From assembly GCF_015706575.1 (NCBI RefSeq), contig NW_024037072.1, positions 25,731,162 through 25,795,161 on the forward strand: a stretch of 64,000 bases of DNA, written 5' to 3'. Below, piece after piece: positions 18,125 through 29,454 of the stretch; position 1 is the stretch's first letter; each line of letters begins with the position of its first letter. Made by a program: the position numbers and the translations under genes. Source of the stretch: Patiria miniata (lineage: Eukaryota; Echinodermata; Asteroidea; Valvatida; Asterinidae). The notes beneath the pieces are model-generated. The model searched no databases, was not told the DNA's origin, and saw only the letters and a list, made by a program, of their open reading frames with translations.

Positions 18125-18448
18125 CAGGGCCGTCACTGGGAGGGGGGGGGGGGTTGACACCCCCATTCAAAATTGCTGTCGGCAAATCCATAAATTTTGT
18201 CGGTAAATTTATAAAATCTAGGGCCTTTTTTATATTATTTTACTGTTGTCGGCAAATGTTGAGGTCTTTTTTTTGCTTGTCAAATATTTCGTTGCAAGTT
18301 TGTCGGCAAATTGTAATTTTCATACCTCCCTTAACTTTTTATGTCGGCAAGTTTGTAAATTTGAGGACCCTCTTTTTTTTCTTGTCGGTTTTTTTTAACG
18401 CAAACTTGCCCCCCCCCCCCCAGTGAAAATGTTCTAGTGACGTCCCTG
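18125..18448. mobile_element. Inverted-repeat MITE with TGTCGGCAAA tandem words
   Basis: The ends are CAGGGCCGTCACT and AGTGACGTCCCTG, an inverted repeat with one mismatch. Poly-G follows the left end and poly-C precedes the right. The core holds five variants of TGTCGGCAAAT. The termini resemble hAT MITEs, but a clean 8-bp duplication is not visible. Confidence 0.75.
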
Positions 18449-19049
18449 CTTTACTACAAGATGTACAGAATTTACATGTAACCAAAAACATATACAGTTT
18501 TATACTTTACGATTCTTGTGATTATTTTATGTGCGCGGAATTCTGTTAACCGATTTTAATTGGTGAGAGACATTATTGATGGTGTTATTAGCGTGGAATC
18601 TGACAGCGCGGATTGCCTGGGATGATTCCGCTAGGAATACCGTAATCGGTTTTTCTTTTAATATTTAGATGTGTTCCAAGAACATTCGTTTTTTTTCGGG
18701 GTTTCCACCTTGAAACATTCGCCTGTGCCTGGTATATTTGTGGGAATTCGTCGTATTCCAAAAGAATTGAATGCTGAGAAACTTCGTAATGTGACAATCC
18801 CTATATATCTTTTTTTAAACAAATGATATAAAGAAAAGCTATAACCAAAAATAAAAAAATTCAAGCCGCTTACCTGTCTTCTCATTATAAAATGAAATGT
18901 TATGTTTGGTGCAAAAAGAAACGAGCCGCTTCTACTTCATTATTTGAGAGTAAGCTTTTGTTACTTATAGCGTGTGCTTTTGATACAAATTTCTACGAAA
19001 CTTAAAAGTACTGAATTGTTTATTGGTGAAAAGAAGATCTGGGTTGAAC

Positions 19050-19519
19050 CCAACCTCGTCCCCAGTGCTTACTTTATTTCCAACATCGTTTCCAATAGTA
19101 AGCCCTTGATAGGAAACTTTCTTCCTGTATCCTGATTCGATTTCGCAATTGGCTAGAACTGGATATATATCGTGTACTTGGTGTTGTTATTCACAACGTG
19201 CAGTACGTGTTTTCGCGATCATTCGTCCATGCCTTCTCGAAAATATTAATTTTCTTTCCCAATTTGTTCATATTAATATGGAATGTGATACTGCATGTTG
19301 TCTCGATAAGATCGTAACAGTTTAATTAAAATAAAATCTTGTTTTCGTAACTCACGCCATGCTCGCGCTGCGACGAATTGATTCTGTTTTTACCCCAAAT
19401 GTAACGCACAGGCAGGCACCAGACTATTCCTCATTTGCATACGTGTTCAAAAATCTTGCACATGTAAAGAGCAGCTAGTGGTGGGCGCGTACTGCTCGAC
19501 ACCCTGGGGACGAGGTTGG
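19050..19519. mobile_element. Inverted-repeat DNA element (470 bp)
   Basis: CCAACCTCGTCCCCAG (19050 to 19065) is perfectly inverted at 19504 to 19519. GTTGAAC flanks both sides (19043 to 19049 and 19520 to 19526), a candidate 7-bp target duplication. The interior has no open frame, so it is nonautonomous. Confidence 0.8.
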
Positions 19520-20780
19520 GTTGAACCTGAATGATTTCATTAGCATTCTTATAGCATCTTGTTTGGAACTTCCATGAATTATGTAACTAAAATGTAAACT
19601 GAAGTATTTTCGATCAGAGTTCAAAGCAGGCGTATAATGTGAAATCATGGGTTCATTATGTGAAACAAATTGTTTAAAATGTTATGTCAGACCAAAATGA
19701 ACAAGTCAGAAAGGATTATAGTTGTATCAAAGATTGTATAATAGGTTTTTGAGTTCAAAACAACTTGCTATTTTCTGCTCTTTTTTTGCTTTTCAACCTT
19801 AAGTAAAAATGTGAACTAGTGCGCCTAAACTCGACATGTATATACTTTTGAAACTATTTGGCACTTTTGTCGTGAATTGTATCAACCTTGCGGTAGCTGT
19901 ATGATGTATACTCGGCACAATAAACCATTCTGGAAAAGGTGTCATTTTATCAGTAGCCACAATTTACAGTGAATACTTTCTTTCTGAATGTATAGGCTTT
20001 CTGAATGTATAATGTTTGGCCAGTTAGAAGTCCGAAAATTTGGGACTCTCAATACTGTGTATGAGATTCCCAAAAACTTAAGGTATTGAAAACATGCAAT
20101 ACAAGAAAATAGCTGAAACAACCAGTCCAACAATCCTTCAGTACTGCATCAATCAACTGTGCCAAAAGTAGAAATATCTAGGATGTCAGGTACTAGTCTC
20201 TATTGCTACACATTTTTCCATAGTCAGCCACCAGACTAATGACAATGAATGAAGAGCCCGTCTGTCTTTTCAAACAGTTGGGCATGGTTTGACATGTACT
20301 AGTCTAGTTTTTAGCCTCATTTTAAAATCACTTGACTTCTCTCTCATGTGCAAAATACTGAAGAAAAGTCTCCTTTAAAAATTGAATTGAGTTTTCAAAC
20401 TTGGTTGTTGAAGTACTGAGGATCTTGTCTTTAGCCAATGGCAATTTTGGAGAATTTTGCTGGCTAACGAGTGAGTAAAGTTGGGCGATTTAGTTTTGCA
20501 TGGTTTTTCAGCACTCAAGGTCACAGTACGGGTCAGTAGGTGCTTCACATCATGGAGGAATCACATTATTAGTAAGACGAGGATTCGCTCGCCCGTAACG
20601 CGGGGTAGGCGGCCTATGCCGCTTGTCGCGCGCTTCGCGAGCAAGTCTACTTGCACTGTATTAATTCTCGGCACAAAAAGTGTACCCCCCCATCTTTTCG
20701 AGCATGATCTCTGAACATTCTGTGTCAGCTATAGGCCTACTGAGAAGATAATCGCTCACAGGGCAGTTGTTATGTTAAGG

Positions 20781-20882
20781 AGAATACACGAGAAAGTGTG
20801 GATTCGTAATTTAAGAATTCACGAGGCGCGAAGCGCCGAGTGAATTCGTAAATTAAGAATCCACACTTGCGAGTGTATTCTT
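20781..20882. repeat. 102-bp imperfect palindrome
   Basis: The arms match through most of 50 bp per side, including AGAATACAC, AGTGTGGATTC and GAATTCAC. The centre is GGCGC-GAA-GCGCC at about 20831. It would form a long cruciform or hairpin. Confidence 0.88.
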
Positions 20883-20883
20883 C

Positions 20884-21458
20884 GACTTAAACCATTGCGT
20901 CAACAGAGGTATTGGAAAGAATGCTGCAACCATGACGCCACTTTTTTCTTCATATATCATCTCAATGAAGGCCGTTTATTGCAAAAATGGTGATAAGACA
21001 TGAATCTGGGACTGATAAATGTTTCCAAAATTGTTAGGAAATACTTAAAATGACTCTCCATAGACGTTGTACACAAGCGCGGAAGTGGCGTCAGGTTGCA
21101 ACATTGTTTCCTGACGTGTTTAGCATGTGTATTGACACACATGCTCCTTACGTCAAAATGGATAGTTCAGACGACGATTTCTTTCTGACTAGAAGTAGAT
21201 TTTGCAGTGAAAGCGGAAAATCTGACAGTGAAGATGCATTGGTAATTTTCGGAAAACAAATTTTCACGCAGACGGTCCTATTCACGCTCATTATGGAGAG
21301 CAACTATCCGATATGTTCAAAGTGTGGATTCGTAATTCCGAATCCACACTTTACTAAAGATTCGCCGTTCCGAATCCACACTTTGTGACCAGTGTAAGAG
21401 ATTCGTAGATCCGAATCCACAGTTTTAACAATAGTGTGACGTCATAGCAATGGTTTAA
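20884..21458. mobile_element. Candidate foldback element with repeated GGATTCG palindromes
   Basis: TTAAACCATTGCGTCA near 20887 and TGACGTCATAGCAATGG near 21437 form interrupted inverted ends. Near the right end three more palindromic words related to the large palindrome occur: 21320 to 21351, 21360 to 21383 and 21400 to 21420 (GATTCG, about 5 nt, CCGAATCCAC). No TSD was established. Confidence 0.5.
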
Positions 21459-22228
21459 TCACAATGAATACAATGCGTTAGTTATTTTGAAGGGAATTAT
21501 GAATGAACAGTGACATGTTGACAGCGTGCTCGGAATGCATCTTATGGTGTTCTGAAGTGACCAAGCCACGATTAATAGCCCGTCGAGTTCTTATAATAAT
21601 TTACAAACAACTTTACGGCCCGCTTGTTGAGCCAGGCACCCGACTGTGCTGCAGTGAAAATATCGTTTCAGATATACCATTATGATTTCACTCCTTTCTC
21701 CTATCATTGTAGTGCATTGATGTATTATACAAGGACAAATTGATACAAAGTAAGTATTAGTTTATTTCCTGTTTTGAATAGCTTACATTTCAGTTTTTCA
21801 CCTTTCATAAAAATACTGATTAATAATTTTTTTTCACAGATCACCTGTGAATCACATCAGATTAATTTAGATACCGGCTTCTGGAAAAGAATATTTTGAA
21901 GTAACACATGTTTCAGACTTTTGCTCGTGAATTGCGCTGAACTAAATAATCAGTACAGTGCTTGAAATGGTAAGGAGCAATTACGATAGCAACACATGGA
22001 AAGATCAGCTCTTGCAGTCACTTGGAACAACGAGTCTATTCAATGTAAATTACTGTATAAAGTTTGTCTGAGCCAAAGTTTCCTTCGGCAGACTACAGGC
22101 ATTTAATATCTTTTAGTTCGGCGTGACTCTGGAATACCATTCTGAAACCAGTGTTGATCCACTGGATTTAGAGTTTATTCCCCAAATACAGCCAGTCCCT
22201 GACAAGTGCGATAAAGCCGCAGCGTCAG

Positions 22229-22385
22229 GAATCAAATTCAGTCTTGAGAACATCGGCAATGCTACCCAGGAAAATTCTGAGCGTATACACGTGCTTGCAT
22301 CAGCTTGAATACAGCGCACGTGAGGTATGCTTGGAATTTCCTGGGTAGCGCTGCCAAAGTCCCTAAGACTGAATTTGATTCATCT
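22229..22385. repeat. Imperfect inverted repeat, arms about 65 bp
   Basis: AATCAAATTCAGTCTT near 22229 pairs with AAGACTGAATTTGATTC near 22365. GCTACCCAGGAAA pairs with TTTCCTGGGTAGCGC, and CACGTGC with GCACGTG. The arms meet at a short loop near 22305. Confidence 0.8.
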
Positions 22386-22625
22386 TGTTGATAGCGACCT
22401 CAACTGCTGCTACGGCTTGACCACATGCCAGGGACCGGATTTATTAAGGGAATTGATCTCTAATCCAGTCTTGTACTAAGACTAGTCTGACACAGGTGTT
22501 ACACCCCTTTCTGCAGCATATTGAGCAACCTCGACCGCCGCTGCGGCTTGACTGCGCATGCCAGGGACCGGATGTTTTAGAAAATCAAAAACAAATCCTG
22601 TTTTGACACAGGTATTACACCCCTT
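22386..22625. repeat. Degenerate direct repeat
   Basis: CATGCCAGGGACCGGAT occurs near 22424 and 22558, each preceded by GCTACGGCTTGACC or GCTGCGGCTTGACT. TTACACCCCTTT, followed by TGCAGCA or GTGCAGCA, occurs near 22500 and 22616. Together these form roughly two 130-bp tandem units. Confidence 0.7.
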
Positions 22626-22794
22626 TGTGCAGCACGGAGAGCATTTTTCAGTTCTCAGTGATTCAAAAATCAACTCATTGTGACTTTTGCTAAAACAATT
22701 CAGCAAATTGAAAAAAAAAATAGTCCATTTCAATTTTATCTCGGTACTGACATGAATTTGAAACAAATAATGGGTTAAACTGTGATGTTAACTA

Positions 22795-23296
22795 TAGCTG
22801 CTCGAGTCGTTGCCCAAGCCAGAAAATACGACCACATTTCGCCTGTACTTAGACGCCTACATTGGCTCCCCATTGCCAAGAGGATTATCTTCAAAATCTG
22901 CCTCCTTGTGTTTAAGGTTTTGCATGGTCACGCCCCGCAGTATCTTTGTGAACTCATCTCCGCCAAGCAGAGCAGTCGTGCTCTGAGGTCTGCAGGATCT
23001 CACTTGTTGGTACAACCAAGGTCAAGAACAGTCCGATACGGAGACCGTGCTTTTGCCAATGCTGCTCCTGCCCTCTGGAATAAGCTCCCTGTCATACTTC
23101 GCCAAATAACCTCACTCGACACCTTCAAGAGGGAACTGAAGTCTCACTTGTTCAAATAGATTTACATATATAGGTTTAATTATATTGCTATTCATATCCA
23201 TGATTTCTTCAATTTTGTATTTTGTTTGTATTTTTGTAGGCGCCTTGATCGGTTTTTCTGGAGAAGTGCGCATTATAAATATATATTATTATTATT
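22795..23296 (+). mobile_element. 5'-truncated LINE (CR1/L2/Rex1-like) with 3' tail
   Basis: The open frame to 23159 reads ARKYDHISPVLRRLHWLPI and further on YGDRAFANAAPALWNKLP, the well-conserved C-terminal end of CR1/L2-type reverse transcriptase proteins, ending HLFK. A 3' UTR follows with GAAGTGCGCATTATAAATAT and a short ATT microsatellite tail (to about 23296). Only the last 120 or so codons remain, as expected for 5' truncation on insertion. Confidence 0.88.
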
Positions 23297-23851
23297 ATAG
23301 GTTTTCCCGACCAATTTCCCGAAATGTTCATTCACTTCTGAAAATCGGTCATTCAATTTTCGTCTGAATTGAAATTCACGTCTTGAATCCCATTTCCATT
23401 CAACGAAAGTTTAATCGTTTTCATTGTTCGCGCATTCGAATTTTGAGAAACAGACATGACAGACGGCCAATTACGTTAACTGTGCATTCATTTACGCAAG
23501 CATACCTTTTCTAAATTGATTTCAGGTACAGCTAATTTGATTGACGGTTAATGAAAAAGAAACCCCTAATCGTATCTGGTGCCGAATGCATTAAACTAAA
23601 AGTGAAATAGAATGGTGAATGTTTGAAATCGCCCACTAAAAGCGAAACAGATGTCTTGTAAACGAATCTGAATGGACATAAATGAAAGGTGTTGCTCAAT
23701 CACTTAATTGATTGAACTGAAATGGAATCGAATGCTCTGGTAGCGAAAATAAAACGCGTGTTCAGTGCGATTCTCAAATTCAGACAAAAATGAATGACCG
23801 ATTTTCAGAAGTGAATGAACATTCTAGGAAATTGGTCGGGAAAACCTATAT
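23296..23851. mobile_element. MITE with about 70-bp terminal inverted repeats (556 bp)
   Basis: AGGTTTTCCCGACCAATTTC near 23299 is inverted at the right end (GAAATTGGTCGGGAAAACCT to 23847). The pairing runs inward for about 70 bp through ATTTTCAGAAGTGAATGAAC. TA flanks both ends, as in Tc1/mariner-type insertion. It sits in the ATT tail of the LINE. Confidence 0.9.
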
Positions 23852-25384
23852 TATCCAAAGTTGAAAAATAAGTTATAATAGAAAGAACAATCTTCTATTA
23901 TTTTTCTTTTTTAAAAACCCCTTGCGTACGGGTAAAATTCAACTCTGCTCAGCCACGCGTATCCGCGAACAATACCAGTTCACGTTGAACAAAAGTCCCG
24001 CTATTCATTGCACACGGAAGCCCAGCTTCCATGTGAATGGAAGCATTGTGTTATTAAAGCGTTATGTGATAAAAAACGGCTTCCGCTGAGTGTTACTTTG
24101 TTCATTCAGTTACATTGAACAATTCCCTTTACAAACTTATATAATAACTGCCCCCAAAACCCCAGACCTATATGTATAGGGTTCTAGATAGAAGTGTAGA
24201 TTTGTTCCGAATAGTGAAGCCCAAGAACACTGGAAAGGAGACTACACATGGCGAGTGAGATGCGTCACTTAGTCTGTACTATTTCTTTTCCATTTTACTA
24301 CGTTGCTCGCCATGAGTAAAAATAGCTTTGCTAAACGTCGGATATGGCACATAACAGCCATGATTGCTGATTGCTTTCACTTTCACGACTATTTGAACTA
24401 TCCAATCATCCAGTATAATATTAATCTTATGTAGCACCAAAATACATCAAAATGATGCTAAAGGCGCTTTACGCTGAGTAAAAAATAGCAATAAACTAAA
24501 AACCTTTAATATTTGTTACAATAAAAATACATTCATATTACATTTACAAACTATGAGATTAATACAAAATGAAAATGGGGGTAAGGGCTCTCACAAATGA
24601 AAATGGCCTTATTTGTGTCTTGTTTTGTTGTTGAGAACATTTTGGTCACTGCCGGGGGGGGGGGGGGGCGCAGCGCCCCCACTGCACCACTAGATTCGCC
24701 ACTGACTGTATAGCTGAACTTGGTATTTTGTTATGAGATTTTAGGCTTTGCATGTAGGAGTATCAGTATCGTTTTTGTTTGCGGTAACACCCATGGTAAT
24801 ATCTACTGTCGCTCAGTAGATATTTAGTTCTGATAAGAACTTGTAGTGCTTATTATCAACTTTCGCTAAGTAGGTTTTAGTTCTGATAAGAACAGTCCTG
24901 CTTAGTTCTAAAAGAACATGTCTTTGGTCTTGGTATTTTGTTCTTAATATTTCATTTAAAGATCGATAGCCCTGAGATATTAGTTCTTTAAAACTCAAAC
25001 TGTTACACAAAGCTTACAAAAAGTGTTACAAGACATTAAATACTCAAACCACAATGTAGGCCTATATTTAAAAGGACAACACCATTACTACAGATACCTA
25101 ATACTAAAAAAATGGTTAGGCTTCGATACACAAGTAAAAAATAATATAAAAAATAACTGCTACAGCTGAACATTTGTAATATCTCCAAATTATTTTAGTA
25201 AGACCGGTTTATACTTCACGCGAATGCGAATGCGAAAAAAATTGACGTCCGACAGAAACATTCGCTGCTAAATTCGCAGGAATTGAAATGTGCTCAACTT
25301 TTGCAAAAACTTGCCGAGATGTCACAAATTCGTGTTTGCGTTCACTTTCGTGCCAAGTATGAACTGGTCTTCAAAGTACTTTCA

Positions 25385-25496
25385 GTTAAACTGGCTTCAT
25401 TGCTTAATTAATATTTAAAAATTCGATTTAATTGGTTAGAGTTAAACTGGCTTCATTGCTTAATTAATATTTAAAAATTCGATTTAATTGATTAGA
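25385..25496. repeat. 56-bp tandem duplication
   Basis: GTTAAACTGGCTTCATTGCT begins at 25385 and again at 25441. The 56-bp units are almost identical, so the duplication is recent. Confidence 0.93.
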
Positions 25497-25589
25497 ATTC
25501 CAATTAATAGTGGGTTTTGCCCTTCTGCGCCGTATTGTCATAAAAACTACATACTAATTGTTGTCCGAGGGCCCTTATGAGAAAACTTA

Positions 25590-25663
25590 TTTGGGTAAGA
25601 CTTGAACCCACGACCTCCTGCTTACTAGTGCAGATGTCTTACCACTCGACCACCGAGCTTGCC
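25590..25663 (-). repeat. tRNA-like sequence (SINE head or pseudo-tRNA)
   Basis: On the minus strand GGTCGAGTGGTAAGACA resembles an A box and GGGTTCAAGTC a B box. Between them CTGC and GCAG pair around an 8-nt loop. The acceptor ends do not pair (GCTCGGT against CCCAAAT), so it is not a functional tRNA gene. Confidence 0.65.
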
Positions 25664-26357
25664 GGGGTCAGCTGGCCGGTTCCAAGGGCAAAACCCAACA
25701 AATTCCATTATCTAATACAAATGTTCATTTTTGAATGAGCTGAATTCATTTAATTCTTTCAGTAATTGTTTTTTCATTGGCTATTCAATACTCTGTCATC
25801 CTTCCTTGCTGACAAGCTTGGTTCAAGTTCATTGTTCACAAATGTGTTTCTGAACTAAACGGAAACCCGCTACTTACTATCAACGTCTAGATGTCTTTGC
25901 TCACAAATACTCCAGTAATTTTAATTTTTTTTAAGCCAAGTATCATTTACTGCAAGGATTAACAAAAAAACCATGCTTCTCTTCAGAAAGGCTCAATGGG
26001 TATTTTCAGTGGCTGGTTATGATGAGAGAACATTTCTGCTGTGTTGTCCATGCACATTTTATAATGAACTTGCATATTGGACAGCAAATTTTTGTAAGAA
26101 GTTGCAAGCATGATTTCAGAAAAAAAAGTTTGGAAGGAATTAAGTCATATTTTTGGAGATACAAAATATGTGATTGACCAAGTATTTTTGACAGAATGTT
26201 AATACACCCTTTCGAGATTTCACAGCATTTTAAAAAATTATCAGGAAAGACGGAGTAAAAGAAGGTAGTGTTATCTTATTTCGGTTTATCCCTATTTGTA
26301 ATGACAAGTAGTTACCTCGAATCGTCTTGTGTGTGTCAAATAAATCCTGGCTTCGAG

Positions 26358-26459
26358 TTACACGGAACTTGACGATGGATGTGGTACACTCACAATAGCC
26401 TCTTGACCCGTTGCCACATAAGGTCGCATGAATGTGGAGGATTGTGGGTTATCCCGAAC
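26358..26459 (-). CDS. Last visible exon of HYR gene (cytoplasmic tail)
   Basis: It follows a CTCTCAG acceptor in phase 0. VRDNPQSSTFMRPYVATGQE continues to a TAA at 26358, giving a C-terminus SSSSV. A strong donor (ATT/GTGAGT) at 26393 could end the exon after 22 codons instead, with a later exon not found. The two readings cannot be separated here. Confidence 0.6.
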   Translation of the reverse strand, partial: VRDNPQSSTFMRPYVATGQEAIVSVPHPSSSSV

Positions 26460-26663
26460 CTGAGAGCACAATAAACAACAAACATTATTGCAATACATCC
26501 TGTCTGCTTATGCTTATGATGTGAGATAACATGCATGTTGTTTCTCTATATTGCCCATGCATCAAGACATGATTTTCATGATCTAAAGATCAGAAATGAT
26601 GGTGTTCTTTTGTTGGGGGGGGGGGGTTACAAGTCAAGAATGAATGAGCCGGTGACCTTCTTA

Positions 26664-26825
26664 ACAAGTCACTCACGTCAAGTCTCAAGTAACTCGGGTC
26701 ATATCTCGAGTCACTCGGGTCAAGTCTCAAGTCACTATGGTCAAGTCTCTAGTCACCCTGGTCAAGTCTCAAGTCACTCTGGTCAAGTCTCAAGTCACTG
26801 TGGTCAAGTTCCTGAGGCATTCTGG
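26664..26825. repeat. 21-bp minisatellite (CAAGTC type)
   Basis: About seven imperfect 21-bp units built on TCAAGTCTCAAGTCACTCTGG. It is open on the plus strand as an SSHSGQV heptad, probably by chance because the period is a multiple of three. It lies in the intron before the last HYR-gene exon. Confidence 0.85.
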
Positions 26826-27102
26826 TCCAGACCCAATTCTGGTCAGTCAAGATTCATGTCATTTCCAGGTCAGGTCTTAAACCCCATTGGTTCTCATCAT
26901 TCATATATTGACAGAGAGTATACATTTAGTAGCAATGTTCGCAATGATTACCTTCCTTGCTCATATCAGTTATTGCATGCAATTATGCAGTTGAGGACAA
27001 CTTCTTAACTATTTGTAAAGATTGTTTTGTATGATTGGTTCAAGTTCTCATACAAAAAAGAAAATCTTCATCACTGCCTCTCTTTCAAATGAATGTACTC
27101 AC

Positions 27103-27415
27103 ATTATCTCTGAGGCTGCGAGTGTCACCATGTGAATCCACACTCCTTGATAGCGAGGCAAAGCTTATTCGGGCCGATGACTGCCGCAGAGCCACAGGCC
27201 ATGACGTCAGGAACGAGTCGCGCTGCTGGACATCACGAGTGTGTGGATGCTTGAATTGCTCCTTATCAAGACGTTTGCAGAGGAAGATGCAGCACGAGAT
27301 GAACAGACCAGTCAGGATTAGGAGCAGTGCCACGGCAACTGCTATCATGGCAATGGCCAGTGGTGACCAAGCATCCATGATCTCACAGCGGTTGCCGGAG
27401 TACAAACTCTCACAT
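27103..27415 (-). CDS. EGF 3 end, transmembrane helix and cytoplasmic tail
   Basis: Phase 2 in, 0 out. After the EGF end comes a helix of about 27 residues (PLAIAMIAVAVALLLILTGL onward). A stop-transfer CKRLDKEQ and a Ser/Arg-rich tail follow, with possible phosphorylation sites (RISFASLSRS). It ends SLRDN at an AAT/GTGAGT donor. The type I orientation puts the HYR array outside the cell. Confidence 0.9.
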
Positions 27416-27680
27416 CTGCAGTAAGATCGAGGGGAGAGCCATAGTCATTTGTCTCGCTCTTTATGTTACCAAAAAACGCCATCCCCAACAAAAAACAACA
27501 AAAAGCTCACATCAAATCCTTAGTGCCTTCTCCGAGCCATCCAAAACCCAACTCAACCCAAAAGCAACTGCATTACAAACAGTTACCAAACCCTTTAGAA
27601 ATAAAATTTAATCATCATCAATCCATATTATCCCATCTAAACCTTTTTTCGAAACCGTCCACAAAAACAAACTGACTTAC

Positions 27681-27756
27681 GTGCAGGTGTTTTCGTAAGT
27701 GACAGGATCTGGTGAGCATCTGCCGCCATTCTTACAGAAACCAGAAGGGCAAATTT
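27681..27756 (-). CDS. EGF-like domain 3, first exon
   Basis: Phase 1 in, 2 out. QICPSGFCKNGGRCSPDPVT with the next exon's CESLYSGNRCE completes a six-Cys EGF. Unlike EGF 1 and 2 it is split by an intron. Confidence 0.85.
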
Positions 27757-27988
27757 CTGCGGGAACAAAGATGTTTGTCTTATACATTTCACGATATAAA
27801 AACCAACCTTTTTAAAGATGAAATAAGATTTACAATACGTTGGTGAAGGGCAACACCCTATTATTGAATTCAGAAAGGTTGTGTCTGTTTCTGCAAAGGT
27901 TTCAGGGAATAAAATAAAACATTTGAACCTGATAGCTGGCATTTTCAGTTGGGTATCAGGTGCTGCCCTACAGTAAAGTGTTACTTAC

Positions 27989-28208
27989 GGCTAGCGACGG
28001 TCAGCGATGAAAGTCTGATGTAGAGGGCACTGCTTCCAATCTCCCCGTCTGCTGAGACACTGCTACTCATCTGCCTGGTAACGGCGTCTTCATTCATGCT
28101 GGTGTCCTCAGTGAAGACAAGGACGTATCGGATCATGATGCTGCCGCTAGACATGCCGAGGACACGAGATCCGACGTAAGAGCTCTCATCTGAGAATAAA
28201 CTGTCCAG
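27989..28208 (-). CDS. SEA domain 2, second exon
   Basis: Phase 0 in, 1 out. LDSLFSDESSYVGSRVLGM, then GSIMIRYVLVFTEDTSMNED and GSSALYIRLSSLTVAS. The strand-helix-strand pattern fits SEA. Confidence 0.85.
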
Positions 28209-28573
28209 CTATAGGGAAGCAAACAAGAAATAAATCACTACTTTTTTGGGGGGGGGGGGGGGTGGGGAGTGGGCAGGAATTTAAAGACCAGAAGTTGTGG
28301 CATTACAATTTTTGGGATCTATGAGGTAATTTTTAAGTTTTCTAAAGTTGTTGGTATTCTGGCTGTTTTCTCGAAAGAAAAGTTTTGAGGAACGATATGA
28401 AACATGCAGAGGGGAAAATGGCTGAGATCAACTGTACCAATGCCAAGTTGTCTTTGCATTCAATCTATACAATTTTAATACAGATGAACCTTATTCAATG
28501 CACTGACATTGAAAATTAATCAAAAGTTATGTTCTTTGTTTTGAATTTTAACAAAAATGATGCAGTGTCTTAC

Positions 28574-28701
28574 CACAGTAGTGACATCTCCAGCTAATCT
28601 CTCGTATCGGTCTGATGTCGGGTCTTCCAGATCTGGGGTAAATGTTGCCTCTGAGCTGCCAATGCGGGTTATGGCAAAAGCCCCACTGAACTCAGATGTT
28701 G
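28574..28701 (-). CDS. SEA domain 2, first exon
   Basis: Phase 1 in, 0 out. ATSEFSGAFAITRIGSSEAT continues to DRYERLAGDVTTV. It has the same intron position and phases as SEA 1, so the two-exon SEA unit was duplicated. Confidence 0.85.
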
Positions 28702-29334
28702 CTGAAAAATGCCCAAATGATTTTTATACAAACAGTTCGCTGGGGGCACGATAAAACGACGAATTTGATAGTATTGCCGCAGCACAAAATGACGGATCGT
28801 CTGTGGACTTTGTGCTACTGTCCACAATACGTCATTTTGTGGTAAACAACTACCTGGAATAGGTCGCGTTGTGGTGCGATCGATGATTTGAAGAAGACAT
28901 CTATGAAAGAAGACATCTATGAGAAGAGATGTTTTGGGAACTGAAGACATAGAATCCTTGATGAGCACTAATTTAGAGAATTGTTCAGCCTTATTAGCAT
29001 AACCACAAGTCATCCAGTCTCAAGTCAAACAACAAGGAACTGCAAAGAACCGTAATGAAGACATTCCATTGTCCTTATTATCCCTCACCAAACAATTGCC
29101 TTGTGATTGAATTTATGACTTGAGATTGCTTTGCCTCTGCTTACCGTTGTCGAAAAATCCCGCTTACTGTGGCAGAGGAATTAGCATATTCAAAGGGTGA
29201 GCTAGAAATTTTTGTTCATGCGTACTTCCAGTAAATAAGAATTCTGTATTTACAGGTTTAGTGCAGGTGGTTATACCATGAAGTCGGGCCCATGACACTC
29301 AAGCTTCATTTAATCATCTCATTGGGCTTCTTAC

Positions 29335-29454
29335 CCATACAGGTGTCTCCAACAAGAAAGAAGCCAGCAGGACATCCGCACAAGAAGCTCCCTTGAAGAT
29401 TGATGCAGACGCGGTCGCTTGCACACGGATTATTCTCAATACACTCATTGACAT
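29335..29454 (-). CDS. Calcium-binding EGF-like domain 2
   Basis: A phase 1-1 exon of 40 codons. DVNECIENNPCASDRVC begins with the calcium-binding D-x-N-E consensus and continues INLQGSFLCGCPAGFFL. Six Cys are in order. Confidence 0.92.

Larger units (their letters stand above)
18449..22780. other. Intergenic region rich in inverted repeats
   Basis: No convincing gene is seen. Several short open frames occur by chance. It contains a TIR element at 19050, a large palindrome at 20781 with related palindromes to 21425, and an imperfect hairpin at 22229. One possible exon-like stretch (about 22117 to 22308, plus strand, after CTTTTAG) encodes an acidic 60-residue peptide ending HVLASA, unrecognised. 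Confidence 0.5.
23852..26357. other. Intergenic region downstream of the HYR gene
   Basis: No gene is supported. It contains a poly-G tract at about 24652, a 56-bp tandem pair at 25385, a tRNA-like remnant near 25600, and repeated TTAGTTCTGATAAGAAC words at about 24826 to 24905. The 3' UTR and polyadenylation site of the HYR gene should lie near its right end but were not resolved. Confidence 0.5.

Noticed and set aside
25590..25663. Functional tRNA gene
   Set aside because: Acceptor stem ends do not pair and the anticodon loop has 8 nt; SINE head or pseudo-tRNA is more likely.
26535..27008. SSHSGQV repeat protein on the plus strand
   Set aside because: It arises from a 21-bp minisatellite in an intron. 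It has no splice or start context, and neighbouring sequence is non-coding.
27035..27424. Plus-strand open frame of 129 codons
   Set aside because: It is the reverse of the EGF/transmembrane exon of the HYR gene.
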